From NCBI GenBank assembly GCA_948099385.1, contig CANUEZ040000068.1, positions 268,001 to 332,000 on the forward strand: a stretch of DNA of 64,000 bases. The letters run 5' to 3'. The notes beneath the pieces are model-generated. The model ran no database searches, was not told where the DNA came from, and was given only the letters and a program-made list of their open reading frames with translations. The stretch is from Fasciola hepatica. Taxonomy: Eukaryota > Platyhelminthes > Trematoda > Plagiorchiida > Fasciolidae. A program made the translations under genes and the position numbers. Every line of letters begins with the position of its first letter. Positions within the stretch are counted from its first letter, which is position 1. Positions 26,371-38,700 of the stretch are shown piece after piece.

Positions 26371-26625
26371 ATGGACAAACCGCAGTCAGTCGTGAAACGT
26401 AAAATCAACTGTGTGAATCCCAACGTGTCCTTCAACATCAGTGACGAAATAACAGCCAAATATGTCAAATTTGCAGCACATCCGCACAAGACCTCAATGA
26501 TAAATCAGTCTCAGAATACCTTTCCTAATATTTTCTATGAAGAAGACATTCAGAATAGTAGCGTGAACGATAGTTTTCAAACAAGTGTTCTACATGTCAG
26601 TAAAAGCCTAAGAATCTTCAATTAA
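26371..26625 (+). CDS. Candidate small protein or exon, unknown
   Basis: An ATG-initiated 84-codon plus frame follows an in-frame stop 18 bases upstream. It is polar and Asn/Ser-rich: MDKPQSVVKRKINCVNPN, ISDEITAKYVKFAAHPHK, QNTFPNIFYEEDIQNSSV. It has no membrane segment and no known motif. The antisense frame (26226-26489) is more hydrophobic and less convincing. Confidence 0.22.
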   Translation: MDKPQSVVKRKINCVNPNVSFNISDEITAKYVKFAAHPHKTSMINQSQNTFPNIFYEEDIQNSSVNDSFQTSVLHVSKSLRIFN

Positions 26626-27644
26626 TAACACGTACAAACCATTGCTTCCAGCTTGCTAGTCGACCGCTTACTATTCCATCATTAGTATCCTCGAAATACA
26701 TTTTTACTTCCGTTCACTATTCGTACCAGCAAGGCCAAATAACTGTACCTACTGATTACAAACTCTAAAAATACCATCCTATCAGATCACAAACAGTCCC
26801 CATAGTATTCGGCTGTGACAACCTTTAGGACACTACTGATGAAAACCCATGTGACTGTTGGTCTTATAAACATGATTTTATGTATCTGTAGTATGGATAT
26901 GAAGCTTATTTCGTGATAAATGCTCCAAAAAAGACGACGTGATTGAACATAAATAAATCGAGCCAGAAAATTCGTTTTCTGTATTTTGCTAGACAGCTTT
27001 CAAGATATACGAGGAGATTCCCATGCAAGGGTTTAGAATCTTGATAAAACTTTTTGGAATTCAGCCTCGTTAATGTTATCTTGCCATTAAACGGCTTAGT
27101 TGTCTGTCTACGCTCGGTAATTATGATGGACACTGAATAAACGGCATCACCACACAGCACCGGCGATCGACGTACTCAAGTGCGACAATTAGTCTGTTCT
27201 CAATTCTTCCAGCCGTGAGTTTTCCGATCGGTTTATTTACCAAGAAAGATTATTTTCGTTGAATTAGGGCTGCTCATTATCTAAGGTTTAAAGCTGAACT
27301 ACTGTGCTCGGGGATACTTTCATATAGCCTAACTTAGATATCACTAACTTGATTTATTGCAATTGTCAGGTTTTTTGTCTCAGTATGTTATCTTGATGGT
27401 GTCTGGTAACCTATAATTGTTTTCTGTGTGCGTAAGAATATTTATTTTTTGCGCTTCCAAAACCAAGTTAAACACATGGTATTTAAATCAGATGGAAAAT
27501 ACGCGAAGAGTTATCTTGTCTGTGTTTTATCTTAAACTCTGTCCTTAAGTTGCATTTTTAAAATAAGTCAAACAATATGTGTAATGCTGAATCAGGGTAG
27601 AAATGAAAATATACATGTAAAATTGGAAATCGAAATTAAGCCCT

Positions 27645-27920
27645 ATGGGACACAGTAATTTGTGCATGCATGAAGCCTACTTAGAAAAACTAGTACTTTA
27701 CTCCACACATTCAAAACCATGGATACCTGAAAGATCTATTGATGGTACAAGGAACCGAAATGATGTAGATCATGCAAAATACCCGTGCATTTTCCATAGA
27801 CCAACACGGAACATAACTTCCGTTGCCAGCGTCCTACTTAGAGGGAAATCTATTTCATCTACCGGGATGATTTCAGATTATTCAAATGCAATTTTTTTCC
27901 GCTTTCAATGGTCTTTCTGA
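27645..27920 (+). CDS. Candidate small protein or exon, unknown
   Basis: This is a 91-codon plus frame from ATG to TGA with mixed content (HEAYLEKLVLYSTHSKPW, RSIDGTRNRNDVDHAKYP, RGKSISSTGMISDYSN). No splice signals or domain were identified. Its length is within chance expectation. Confidence 0.15.
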   Translation: MGHSNLCMHEAYLEKLVLYSTHSKPWIPERSIDGTRNRNDVDHAKYPCIFHRPTRNITSVASVLLRGKSISSTGMISDYSNAIFFRFQWSF

Positions 27921-30900
27921 AAGGTACAGTAGAAAAAAGGTGAGCAATACAAATTTGTTGTGCGAAATACAAATCTTTTGGCCATATTTTTCGGAAAACT
28001 AAGGAGCATACACAGAACTGTTACCAAACTAGCTCATGAGGAGACTTTTGTCAACCCAACCCTAGAATAAAAACTAGGTTTAAACAGTATGGATTCTCAA
28101 TGTTTATTGACTATTTTGCTTCCATCTTTTTCTGCTTATTTTGTTGGTTTCGTTTATTTCCACCTTTTCTCCCTAGCTATGCGAATGTGACATAAATAAC
28201 TGACCGAGGAAACCAAAAGCTGTGATTCACACAACATATCCAGGCACATTTTTAAAAGTTATCATTGAGTCACGGTAACGGTCTTTGTAGTCAGAAAAAC
28301 AGACAATGTATGAAACAATTTTGTGATCAGTCGAGAATCAGAATGCTGTGGAAGTGAGGTAAGTGTCGATCAGATTTTCATTATGGTGAGGCTGGCTTAA
28401 TGGTCTATTCACAAACCTAACACAGATCAAAGTTGTGAATATGAATGGCTGGCGCATCGTTTGGTTCAGAAAACTGGGTTTGGTGCCACAGTATATTATT
28501 GGAAAGGAGTTCCTTGGATTCCAGCAATGCTTCGATTCCCACAAATGGTAGTCCGAAATATTATTGAGTTTGTTGTTGATTCGCAGATGGCAAAATGCTG
28601 TACCGCCGCTTTACGTAATAAAACTGGGTTATCTACAGGCATAACTGTTCGCCGCCCTGTCTACGTAGATGGATGAGCATCTTCAATGAAACCGGTACAA
28701 GAACTGGGCTTTGTCGGCAAGAGGCAGTCATTCTTTGTCGGTGATGACGTTTCAGGGTTGGTGGAAGATAGCTAATGTCTCGTTTGCGTGGAGGGTGAAT
28801 TTGACCCAGGAGTTCGGGATTTTTGAACTGATCAACTGACTCCATTTCCTTCGAAGTTTATTCCAAAGACAGCCCGCATTTTCGGTATCGCTGGTGGTTT
28901 CCATCATTCTCTCAGGTCTGGAGAACATGTGAAGGGAAGCTTTTAGATGGCCGTTTGCTTGTACCGTGTTTCTGGCAGTTACTTTCTCGTGGTCTAACAT
29001 ATCGTTTGTACAATTTGTGCATGCCCCGTTAGAAAGATTTCTGGAAAGTCTGATTTAGCACATAACTTGAGTGAAACTGGAAGAGTTTCTTTATTATATA
29101 GACAACGTGACCTTTCAGAAGGTAGTCATACTGATCATCCCATTCCATTACTGCAAGACTTCGATGTGTCAAAACTAGTTTCACTGCCTTATTCCTAGTG
29201 AATTGTAGGGGAAACATTTGGGTGAGTCCTACTAAGATGGTCAGCGGGACGTTTTCTGTCATCATTAGCCTTACCTACATTGAATATGTCATCGCTTTGC
29301 AGACGGTACAGATCGAGGCTAACGATATTCTCTATCAGCCTGTGCTCGAGTTCAAAGACAAGGATGCTAAGTGAATGGACCATCAATCGAATCTCAGTAT
29401 GAGTATGATGCGCACAATCACCTCTCCTTACTTTCATAGTATTTCTATTCATGTCTGGTCACAAATATGCCTCCGCTCACGTTCGTATTATTCAGACTGA
29501 ATCAACTGTTATCGCAACTGCGGTCACCACTTGGAAATGGTCCTATATGTATTGGGGAAACCAATATCAAGTTCTCAATTCGAAAACTTATTAAAGCTGG
29601 AAAATGATAGATAGGTAAGTCATTGGTTAAATGCTGCAAACATTACCTGACCAAAATTCATCAAGCTCTCTAACGTTTGTCTCATGAAATTGTGGATTAG
29701 AAAACCACTTTTGTACAGATATTACCGCGTATTTATCCTATGAAAACAACTCATCGCCAGTTGTTGAAGTTGCATCTATTCGCCCTCACCTGTTGTGAGA
29801 GTTAATAAATGATTCCGTACACTTTAAAGTATATTGTTGGTCGGAAAAACGGGTTATAAACGGCATTTCCTTTCTGAGTTTGATTATTCTTCATACTAAC
29901 TGGAAATTGTCACTTTATCCATTTTAGATTGGTTTATGTGCCCCAGACTCCACTTTCATCAGTTGCGAAATCTCACTGGGAAAACAGATTGTGCTTAATT
30001 TGAAAGCAGTTGATTGTTTGAACTTTCCATTTCTGTAATAGCTAATTCGCATGCTGTGGAAATATTTTTCTGAATTTCCAGTGGTTGTGTTCTGCAAAGT
30101 TTAGATTCAAATGTGGAAACAACCATAAGTTCGAAAGCTGCTTGCTGAACATGTATCGCTTCTAATATAAATACCTCAAATCACAATTCTCCGAAAAAGG
30201 GAAAACCTGATGTTCCAATCGGTTATCTCAATTCGTTCAAATTACCAACAATATGGAAAACACCCTTCTTGAGTGCGTTCTTGCAAAGCATTATTAGTCG
30301 CCTTTGAAGTAGGGGAACTTTCAAAACGTTTTCATATGTCTGAAAAGAAACACTACGATTTTGAAGTGTTTTTGAAAACCTCATATGTAAGATAAAATTA
30401 CGGTAATTTGAAAATGACACTTTTACCCAGCGGTTGTTGATCAGAGGTTGGAATCCGAACACTTATTCTGATGAACCGATAGTCCAAAGCTATCTGTATT
30501 ATTGCACAACACATATTTCTAAGTGGGAGCACACAACACACAAACAGATGGCATGAGTTTTAGTTATCCGTGAAACACAAAGTGAAAGTGTTTGCTCGGG
30601 TCGATGGCAAAGTCGTACAATAAGCAAGGTAAATATGGCAATTTGGCGAGCATACTTGCTCACAGTGCCTCTTCTAACAGCATGTTGCACAAAAAATATA
30701 CAACCGACGGAGTTATGTATGGAGATTGGAATATCAGTTTTCTATATTGAAGGTTAAAGAGGTAGTAGACACGAGTGATGATGATCTGCTTAGTGTGATT
30801 TCCGCGCAGAACTACCCCAGTTGGTCGAACGTTGCCACAGTTGCGTAACAGAACGATTCATTATATCCCACAGTGGATCTTATGATTCGCGACGCAATCA

Positions 30901-31015
30901 AGGTCAGTTCAAACAAGAGACGTAAAATTTCAAAACCAAAGAGTTTCATTGTTGATTGTCGTTCATCATCTTCTGGTAGCCAAACAATCACTTGACTGAA
31001 ACATTGTGTTTCGGG
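27921..31015. other. No supportable gene
   Basis: Frames at 28338-28676 (both strands) and 28633-29452 (minus) are of chance length. The 28.6-29.4 kb part is slightly G+C-richer and may be old repeat DNA. Nothing was recognised. Confidence 0.5.
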
Positions 31016-31294
31016 TCATATACAGAGCACGGAATACCAAACTACTGAGATTTTCAGAAGCAAATGCCATATACCGATAGAAACCAACATTGTTTCAGTA
31101 GAAACAGATGTCGGATAACTCTTGCCCCCTTTCATTTCTTGAACACGCTTGTAATACATAAACCTTTCTAAACAATACTTTTCCGCTACGTGAACCATGC
31201 CGAGATGAAGTGAAATCGTCCTGGACATAAATCGAGGTATGTTGCGACACCGAGTATTTCTCTTCAAAACAGTTTCAGGAAGAGTGCGTTTCAA
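31016..31294 (-). CDS. Candidate exon, unknown
   Basis: A 92-codon minus frame with a basic first half (KRTLPETVLKRNTRCRNIPR), a middle HVAEKYCLERFMYYKRVQEMKG and a hydrophobic end (LVSIGIWHLLLKISVVWYSV) that could be one membrane segment. It has no ATG near its start and no clear acceptor. Confidence 0.15.
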   Translation of the reverse strand: MKRTLPETVLKRNTRCRNIPRFMSRTISLHLGMVHVAEKYCLERFMYYKRVQEMKGGKSYPTSVSTETMLVSIGIWHLLLKISVVWYSVLCI

Positions 31295-31647
31295 TATTTG
31301 CGTTTAACAGACTGGTAACGGAGTGGACACGAAACGAAAACGGAATGATCAAATATCTTACAAATATAAATTTGCTCACTGTCTAGTTTTTTTCCCGTCC
31401 ACGCTTCGGAAATTTGGCTTCAAAAGTGAGCACATGGAATTCGATCATCACTGGGTCAAATTCTGCCATAGCAGGGACCTCGCCGTTCGCAGTCCCTGAT
31501 TGATTGTGATTATGGTCCCACTATGTGTCGAGAAATTTAGGAGGCTGCGGGTATCCTATTTTCAACTGATTCAAACACTAAAGAAAATGAGAAGTAATAC
31601 ATTTGGTAAACTGTTCTCGCTTGGTGTGATAAAGTAGCAGAACACGG

Positions 31648-31651
<4 letters not shown>

Positions 31652-31691
<40 letters not shown>
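31652..31691. repeat. (AT)20 microsatellite at the end of repeat copy 2
   Basis: The tract abuts the interspersed repeat on its low-coordinate side, matching the arrangement of the 39 kb copy. This suggests the tract belongs to the repeat's 3' end rather than arising independently. Confidence 0.95.
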
Positions 31692-31693
<2 letters not shown>

Positions 31694-31790
31694 ACAGTTA
31701 GCAGTATGTTAAAGTTTGGATAAAATTTCCCCGGAAGCACAGGACTGGTTTCGCGGTTGTTGCCGCCAACCCAGGATTTCAAGGGGTCTT
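31691..31790 (-). repeat. Interspersed repeat, copy 2 (decayed hammerhead-like core)
   Basis: On the minus strand this shares a run of roughly 85 bp with 39203-39290 (about three quarters identical by eye), and both end in an AT microsatellite. The stem-loop GCGG-CAACAA-CCGC (31766-31753) is perfectly paired and is followed by GAAA and C (31752-31748), as in hammerhead stem II. The required CTGATGA to its 5' side has become CTGGGTT with an extra base. The ribozyme core is therefore lost here, although the stem is better kept than in the other copy. It lies within 200 bp of the end of the RTE relic. Confidence 0.65.
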
Positions 31791-31909
31791 CAACCTAGAG
31801 AAGCAACACACTCAGTTTCTTGTGTTCATATTGCCATTCAAACCAGCCTCACTGAATGATACTGAATCGGTTTTCCAAAATGCAACTCCCGGTTTGGAAA
31901 AGCTGTAAT

Positions 31910-31943
31910 CCCGCGTGACTCGTCAAAACGAGTCATCTGCGGG
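31910..31943. repeat. Hairpin at the end of the RTE relic
   Basis: CCCGCGTGACTCGT (31910-31923) is separated by four bases from its near-complement (31928-31943), which pairs throughout except for two extra bases in the right arm. The seven-base inner arms GACTCGT/ACGAGTC are perfect. It sits just beyond the last recognisable RT sequence on the 3' side of the element, so it may mark the element's 3' untranslated end. Confidence 0.55.
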
Positions 31944-31949
31944 ACAAAT

Positions 31950-34130
31950 CAATATTTTACCTTTTACTTTCATCTTTATCCAGCTATCTCCTGCTAGAAA
32001 ATGAGTCGGCCGCTTGAATACCGTACGTCATGCCTTACCAAGACCTGCATTTGGAAGCGAGTTTGTTGCAGATCTTGACCCAGTTTTCCTTCCATTGATG
32101 AGTACCATTGACAGACCATATGCCTAGACGCTGTACATCTCCCTCGAATGTGGATTCCAGTTTTGAGTCAGCCGCCAAGTCGACAGAGCCATTCAGGACA
32201 GCGTCCGGGATCGAGAGTTTACTTGGTCCATTTCATCTTGATTGATTAGGTTTTGTCCCAGCCTCTGCAGTAGACGATACAGAAGAAAGTTTGAGAAATC
32301 ATCAGTTCCAAGGCGCTGTCTCTCAGCTTCATTGCTGGATCCTCCGTCCTGTAATTGTTTTCTTCCGAATCTCACCTCAGGCACCAGTATTGCAACATCT
32401 CCAGGTTCTCTGTAATTCCTGTCTCTCAGTGGTCAGTTTTCACAGCTGTAGCTTAGTAGGGAGCTTATGATGGCACTGTGGATACGGACCGTTTTATGAA
32501 GTGTGATATGACGGCGGGTATACAGTTCCCAACGTAGCTGAATACATGTTTCCTTGACCTCATCTACCCATAGTATCACCTAATCCTTAGTCTGTCTGTT
32601 CTCATGCGGTGCAGACTCTAGGTACTTGAATAATGGGAAGCATCGGATTGATTGGTCACCTGTTGACAAATATTGAGCAGATGGCCCTGAGAAAACTGAC
32701 ACAGCTCCAGTCCTCAATGTGTTAATTCTGACCCGATGGATTATGAGAGTAAATATACTTGTTAATGACTAGTTAAAGCGTGACGAGAGAGTCCACTGGC
32801 ACAATAGTTTAATCCTTGAAGTCTAGTTCCGAGTTGTACATGTCCTGGCTCAATTAGATACGGGATAGTCAGTCACTGTCTGTCTCATGGTCCAGTCGGT
32901 CGAGTAGTTAATCAGTACCGATGAAAGGCAGCCCTGTCGGATGTTGGTAGTGGGTGTGAACTCGGGTGACCTTTTACCAAATATAAGGACTCGCGCCCCA
33001 GTGGACGGAGCCTTGCAAATTTATCTGGTACCTCGTCGATTCCCATTACCGCCCTTGATCACTCCTGGTTAACTGAATCGAGAAAGACACGAAAGGTTAT
33101 GAAACTGGTCACAGTCGGCTACTTGAACCTTCACCGAGGCCTCTATGTCAGATGTAGGTTGAAAACTCGGTTCACGTAGCTCTCACCACGGTGGTAACCA
33201 ATTTGGTCCAGTCGGGTGCGGCGGACTCTCGCAACAGAGAAGCTGTTGAGCAAGTAGAAGGTCTTTCCGGCCAATTCCATCTGGATATTCCCTCCACAGT
33301 TCTCACACACAGATTCTTCCTCTTTTTGGGATGGGAAAAAAGGAGTAGCCCAACCAGTTGGAAAGACATCTTTCACTCCCTCACACTGAGCTGAATAAGG
33401 TGTGTTCTCCATAGATCATTGCCAACAAGCTGCATTTGTGGTAATCTAGTGGTATGACGTCTTCACTGGCGGCCTTTCTGCCATTCAACTGACAAATAAC
33501 TGTGACGATTTCTGCTGTACTAGGCAGATCGCAAATGATATCGTACTGTTCTGTAAGCATTTGGTGACTTTGGTCATTTGTGTGGTCTGACGGTCGGTTG
33601 CGCAACCCGATCGAAAAGCCCTACCCATCACTGTTTTGCTTTTCTGTTCAGGCGTGCTCTGACCGAATGCGCGACATAGGAGTGAATCATGCTTTCAGCG
33701 CCTATTTGACTCGCATTTAAGAAAACGAATAGCTTTCGAAAGTCATGGGTTCCCAATACAATCTCCATTTCTTCAGCTACTCCTATCTAGTATCGCTTAC
33801 GGTCGGTCATATAAAAGCGCAAGGCCCCCATCGCAGACTTCAGCGTTCGCCGCTTCAAGATATCCCCTCTTCTTGGGTATTGGCTGAGAGTTGAAGTGAG
33901 CCCTCAAAGGTTCAGTCTTTTAAACGTCTTCCCGTTTGCCCTCGCTCCTTTAGGGCAGCCTCTGTTACGCTTGATCTGATTTTCATCCACTATTCTCCTA
34001 CTGCAGATAAGTCCGAAGGCACATTGCTTACTGTCGGTAATCCCCTGGCTATTGCCCGTGACAGCATTTGGCCGTTCACTTGTACGTTTAGTGCTGCAAC
34101 GTTTATTTTGACCGGTGGAGAGACCCTGGG
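31950..34130 (-). pseudogene. Degenerate RTE-type non-LTR retrotransposon, reverse transcriptase region
   Basis: Successive RT blocks of the RTE clade can be read on the minus strand in order, hopping between frames and through stops. A pre-RT segment with AEEMEIVLGTHDFRKLF lies near 33.70-33.78 kb. ICQLNGRKAASEDVIP (family form: LKNGKAPGEDGIP) is near 33.43-33.54 kb. CENCGG (family CENYRGISL) and RTRLDQIGYHRG...NRVFNLH (family RTRPNQAGFRPGRGCVDQIF) are at 33.15-33.31 kb. FITFRVFLDSVNQE is near 33.07 kb, where the family has FIDFRAAFDS, so the first catalytic Asp is replaced by Thr. RQGC lies near 32.94 kb. LDFKD followed by a stop stands where F/YADD is expected, near 32.84 kb. RINTLRTGAVSVFSG and FKYLES follow at about 32.62-32.74 kb. 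YTRRHITLHKTVRIHSAIISSLLSYSCEN at 32.44-32.54 kb has a stop where the family has Trp (CETWPLR). The C-terminal domain fades out by about 32.0 kb. It is inactive and old. Confidence 0.8.
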
Positions 34131-34700
34131 GCCTGTGGATAGATGACTTATGAAGAGTTTGCCAACAGGAAATTGGTCTGTATCTTCTTCGCTTCCCGTC
34201 GCTTCGTCACGGTACGCTCAACGTTCTTTCACATTAAGAGACACACGGGAACTCGTTGGTATATGCTCGATTCGATTTGAATTGCTACCCTCGATGGAGT
34301 ACCAAGTCGGTAGATGCTTTTTAAAATGCTTCATTCATGTGCTTCGAAAGACCATTATGTTGTCGTCTGCCGAACGTACCCGAAAGTCACCATTTTAGTA
34401 GCGCGGATTATGGACAAAGTTTCCAGAACATGCCTGGTTGACTCATCCGAGGAACGCGATGCGCAGAGAGTCACATCTCGGGACTCGATCGAATAATTCT
34501 TGCAGACTGCCGGAGAATTCACCTTGTGTTTCGCTGTCCACCACATTGGCCAGGACACAGACCGAAATCACAGTCCAGTTCTACAGGGAGCCTCTGAAGC
34601 AGGTTGCGCGGAAATCTACTCCCAAGCAACCATTGTGCTCCCGGAGTTATTCCACAATTGATGACGAGGGTTTTGAATCATTCTTACCCTGATTTGTTTC
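34130..34700 (-). pseudogene. Possible endonuclease-domain remnant of the RTE element
   Basis: This lies directly upstream of the RT relic in element orientation, where an RTE element would carry its apurinic-like endonuclease. Base composition matches the RT relic rather than the AT-rich flanks. A short minus-strand segment near 34.36-34.45 kb (STRHVLETLSIIRATKMVTFGYVRQ) is faintly like the endonuclease C-terminal region, where the family has N-T-x-F...H-x-x-T-W...D-G-R-T. No catalytic residues can be assigned. It could equally be unrelated repeat DNA. Confidence 0.3.
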
Positions 34701-35421
34701 ATTGCATTGTGTGATGGAAACTGTTTGAGAACCATGGAATAATTTCGATGGGAAAATTGAAAGACTGATGCTTTTAAGGAAGTAGCGAACGAGGTATTGA
34801 ATCAATGATTGAGGAGAAACAAAAAAAACCACACAGCGGAATAATCAGCCAGATATGTCTAGGTATTAAGTTATGAATCGAACTAAGAATGCAATACTAT
34901 CGAGTGTGGATCTTTCGAGTTGATGGGCGAACTCACAAGGGTTCGGAGGTACATTCAGGTGGGTTTGAAGACGACCAAGTATGGCCATCTCAGTAAGTTC
35001 AAGTATTGCCAATGTAAGAGCTATTCTGTTCCTTTGTAATGAGGTCCTCGGGAATAGGAATAATGATGACTGGTCACCAAAAATCAGGAGTTGGATAATT
35101 TGATATGGATTTATTCAATGAAACTTACATGAGTTTCTCCAACTGGGTAGCATCGTGCCTGAAATTTTCAAGAGAGGGGACAGTCGAATGTGAACAAGAC
35201 TAAGCTTTGGATTTGAAGATAGTCTCAGATGTGTCGAAAATAGAAAAATAATCATATTTAGAACCAATACACGGAGCAAATGGGGGAGGACAGTCCCTGG
35301 AAAGGTCCATGGAATTACAATGAGATGGTCTAGTCGAATGTCTAACCACAAAGTGGCTTTGTATCGTGCTACAGAAACTCGAGATTCTCGGTTCTTAGAG
35401 ACCGGGTGGCAAACAACATAT

Positions 35422-35727
35422 TCACCCGTTTTTATATCCACCTTGTTTATTTGGGAGTAGTGTTTGACCCCTAAACCTCAGTGGGACTTCCATGAGCGTC
35501 CCTTTTTGCCTTCTAAGAAAATTTATTGGTAGCGCACCCACTCTACCATCGAACGCGAACATAGTTTGTATTGAGTAACGAAGGATGGCGATATTATATT
35601 GAGTATCAGGGAAGTTTTCAGCAACTGAGAAGAGTGAATATGAGGAAAACCATGAAAGTCCAGAGCCAATAGCTGCATTGGGTAGAAATATGTTACTGGG
35701 TGGCAACTTTTGAAGATAAAGTTTCAT
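35422..35727 (-). CDS. Candidate first exon or small protein, unknown; second frame continues beyond
   Basis: An ATG-initiated 101-codon minus frame in an A-rich start context (ACAAAATG). The protein reads MKLYLQKLPPSNIFLPNAAI, then SYSLFSVAENFPDTQYNIAIL and FDGRVGALPINFLRRQKG. A second minus frame (35115-35441) overlaps its last codons and runs on for 108 codons (TGEYVVCHPVSKNRESRVSV, then hydrophobic). The pair looks like either two exons or one gene with a single frameshift near 35430. Neither part has a known motif. Confidence 0.22.
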   Translation of the reverse strand: MKLYLQKLPPSNIFLPNAAIGSGLSWFSSYSLFSVAENFPDTQYNIAILRYSIQTMFAFDGRVGALPINFLRRQKGTLMEVPLRFRGQTLLPNKQGGYKNG

Positions 35728-38700
35728 TTTGTTCGTTTTCGTGAAGAATTCATGAACAGCTTGTGAATACTACTATTCCGGTTACATGGACTGTTAATAT
35801 AGGAAAAAAGTGGTCACATTAGCATTACGCACTACATGTACAATACATGTCCATGGCGATGAGCAGCAGAACAAATTCCAGTCGTATGACCGTGTTTATA
35901 GTAAATTCGTAGTTCGAAATTATGCAATTCATAGAAATACATATATGCAAATGAATTACAGCCAGGTGTGCAACTGAGAACAACAGTGCAGAAGGTCATC
36001 CGAAAAATCGGGACAGCGCGGTCATAAGCGGTCGCCTCAGCAACGAGTCAAGAGAAACTGCAGTACAGTACGGTCACAATATAGACAATAAATCAAGATG
36101 TCGGGTTAACATGAATTGATAGCTTCATTCACAGGATAAGAAAATAATCTATAGCTAGAATACACAAATTTGTATATTCTAAGGGGTCGATAACGTTAAA
36201 GTGAGAATATTAGCAGTTGAAAATGACAGAGTTGATATGTGTCGACATGAACGGATGAACCTGGCATAAACTTGTTCGTGCCATATATGGTCTAACGACT
36301 TACGGCACATAGAGCGAAGCTAAGGTCGGGCGATCGAGTCTCCAGCGGGCAGTTTTTATGCATGAGTGAAACGGTCGGCAAATTTTCTCACAACAAAAAT
36401 GCACAGTCATAGAACAACAGAGTCAGGAACATAAACGTAGAATGTACATGCACTATACATCATAAAACAAATCTGAACTGTGTCAATAATTTAGAATTGG
36501 AGAATAATATCATAAATTTTCGAGACTCATGACGCATGTACACGCTACTCAGTAGTAAGATAAACGAGAACGTCGTCAGGATAAAAATTGCAAAAGCAAT
36601 TTGCAGGAACTCTCTGTTTAGTGGAGAACACCTGAGGATGATTGATGATTATTTTATCCGAAATAGGTGATTTCATGGGGTGGTACTGACTTTTGGTAAA
36701 CCGAAAGAAAGTAGTGAATACGCACTGGCGTGATTGAAGGGAACAACAAATACACGTAAATTTTCACCCAAAAGACGAATAAGTAATGACACTAGTAATG
36801 ATCTAAATGCATCACAGTGAGAATTGATGTCGTAAAAGGAGGACAACATACATGTTGCCTATAACTGTACTTTGATAACGAGTCAATCACAGAAAACACT
36901 GAATAGTCGAAAAAGAAGCCCTTGGAACAGTATTTGAATATAGCTGTAGATTTGCCGCTTGAGAATGAGTTTACGCAGATTTCCAAACAACTTCCATATT
37001 CTTCTTCAACAACAAACTATCATGACGGTGGCACTGGAATTCATCTACGAGCTCCGAATAGTCATCATTATGCAAGTTCAGCAAGAACCATTGAGCACAA
37101 ATTGTACGTGCATGAATTTGAATTCGTGTATTCAGATTATATACTAGATCCGACACTTCTAAGAAGATTGTGTAAACGTTCCCGTTGATAATTAGGACAA
37201 CGGTGGTCATAAAAAGGAAGGAGTAGGTAAGAGACGTTTCCGTTCAGCTCGTTTGCGTCTTTATCTGAATTCGATTAGAGCCAGCCACGGGCACTGTGTT
37301 CAGTAGTTCGGACAGTTTTCTTTCGTAGATGAGGGATCAGTGGATCTCGTCCGCCCTTTCAGGATTATCCATATTCCCACCTCGAACAATACCTCGCCGA
37401 GGCCTTTGGACCTTGACTTAGTTCGTCTGTCAAGCGGTTTTCTGGGATGTGGTCGCTGATGCTTTCTTCAGATTCGTGGAGCCACAGTGAGAGCTAGGTA
37501 ATAGATGGAGACAAGGGAGATGGAAGATCCTCAAAAGGACCAGACAGTTGCAAACTCAGCGATTCCGCTCCTCCAAGACACTTCATACACCGCCGCCAAA
37601 CAATTAGGTATATCGGTCTATATTCTTTACCGTATTTTGAAGCACGGAAGATCATTGTTCACTCTCCGTATATAAGTCAGGTAAAGACGTGAGCAACTGA
37701 GGTGACGGACCACGTGTGTCAGCTGCAATCGATGTCGAAGTTTGGTTCACGTGTCGAATAATGACCTGACAGTTACAAGATCTACGGAACTGACGGCCTT
37801 GATTGAAAACTGAATAGATAAGTGAGTGCAGTTGTGCGTATGGTTGACTGTCGATTTTGAAGGTATTGTTGATTGCACACGTATCAGTGGGACAAATGAA
37901 ATCATTCTCTCTCGACTGTGCCCGTGGCGAACAATATTGGGAGAATTGGGTCGGTCTGTCCCTTTAGCAATAATAAGTGGAAGGATTATTAACCGAAAAC
38001 ATATGGATAAATTGTTTTTTTACCCATGCCAATCGCCTGATGAAAAAATTCCGGCATTTATGCAATCAATGCTATTACAATGAACGGACGTAAAGCGAAG
38101 ACTTTACACAATACGTAAGCATATGAGTTTGCGAAATTCAGGTAATAAGTTGCTATGTTTTCTGGGTTATTAAGAGCACCAGAGTCGTTTTTTTGCCAAT
38201 CAAGATTTTATAATCGAGATGTCGCTGCTAATTCTTATTGTGAGATCATGAACAGAAAAATAACAAATTATGGGGTCAGAAAGTTTATGGAGGTAGTTTC
38301 TGAACCATAGGGAAAACGAACCTCCCTGGGAACACTTTCCGGTCTTTTGTGGAATAACGTGTGAAATGCGGTCGCAAGCCGGAGCAGCTCTTTCACATAT
38401 GTGAAATTTATGGCATAGCCTCGACAAGCAGCTCTCCATTAGTAACGAGTGCAAATCGCTTCTGTTCGTAGAGTTTGCTTTGCGATTGCGAGACCTGGTC
38501 ATTTCGCGATGAAGGTGGTTGGAGTCTTCTAGCTATCTAAAATCGATGTCTACGAAATATTTCTCACTTCTGGTGGGAACATGGAGTGAGTAATAATCAA
38601 GTGCGCCATGGTGTGTTGAGTACAGTCAGCTGCCTTCCAAAAGATGTTGTTGTTCCAGACAGCCTTTGGTAGTTTGGTCATGTTTTGCGAATGCTTGCCT

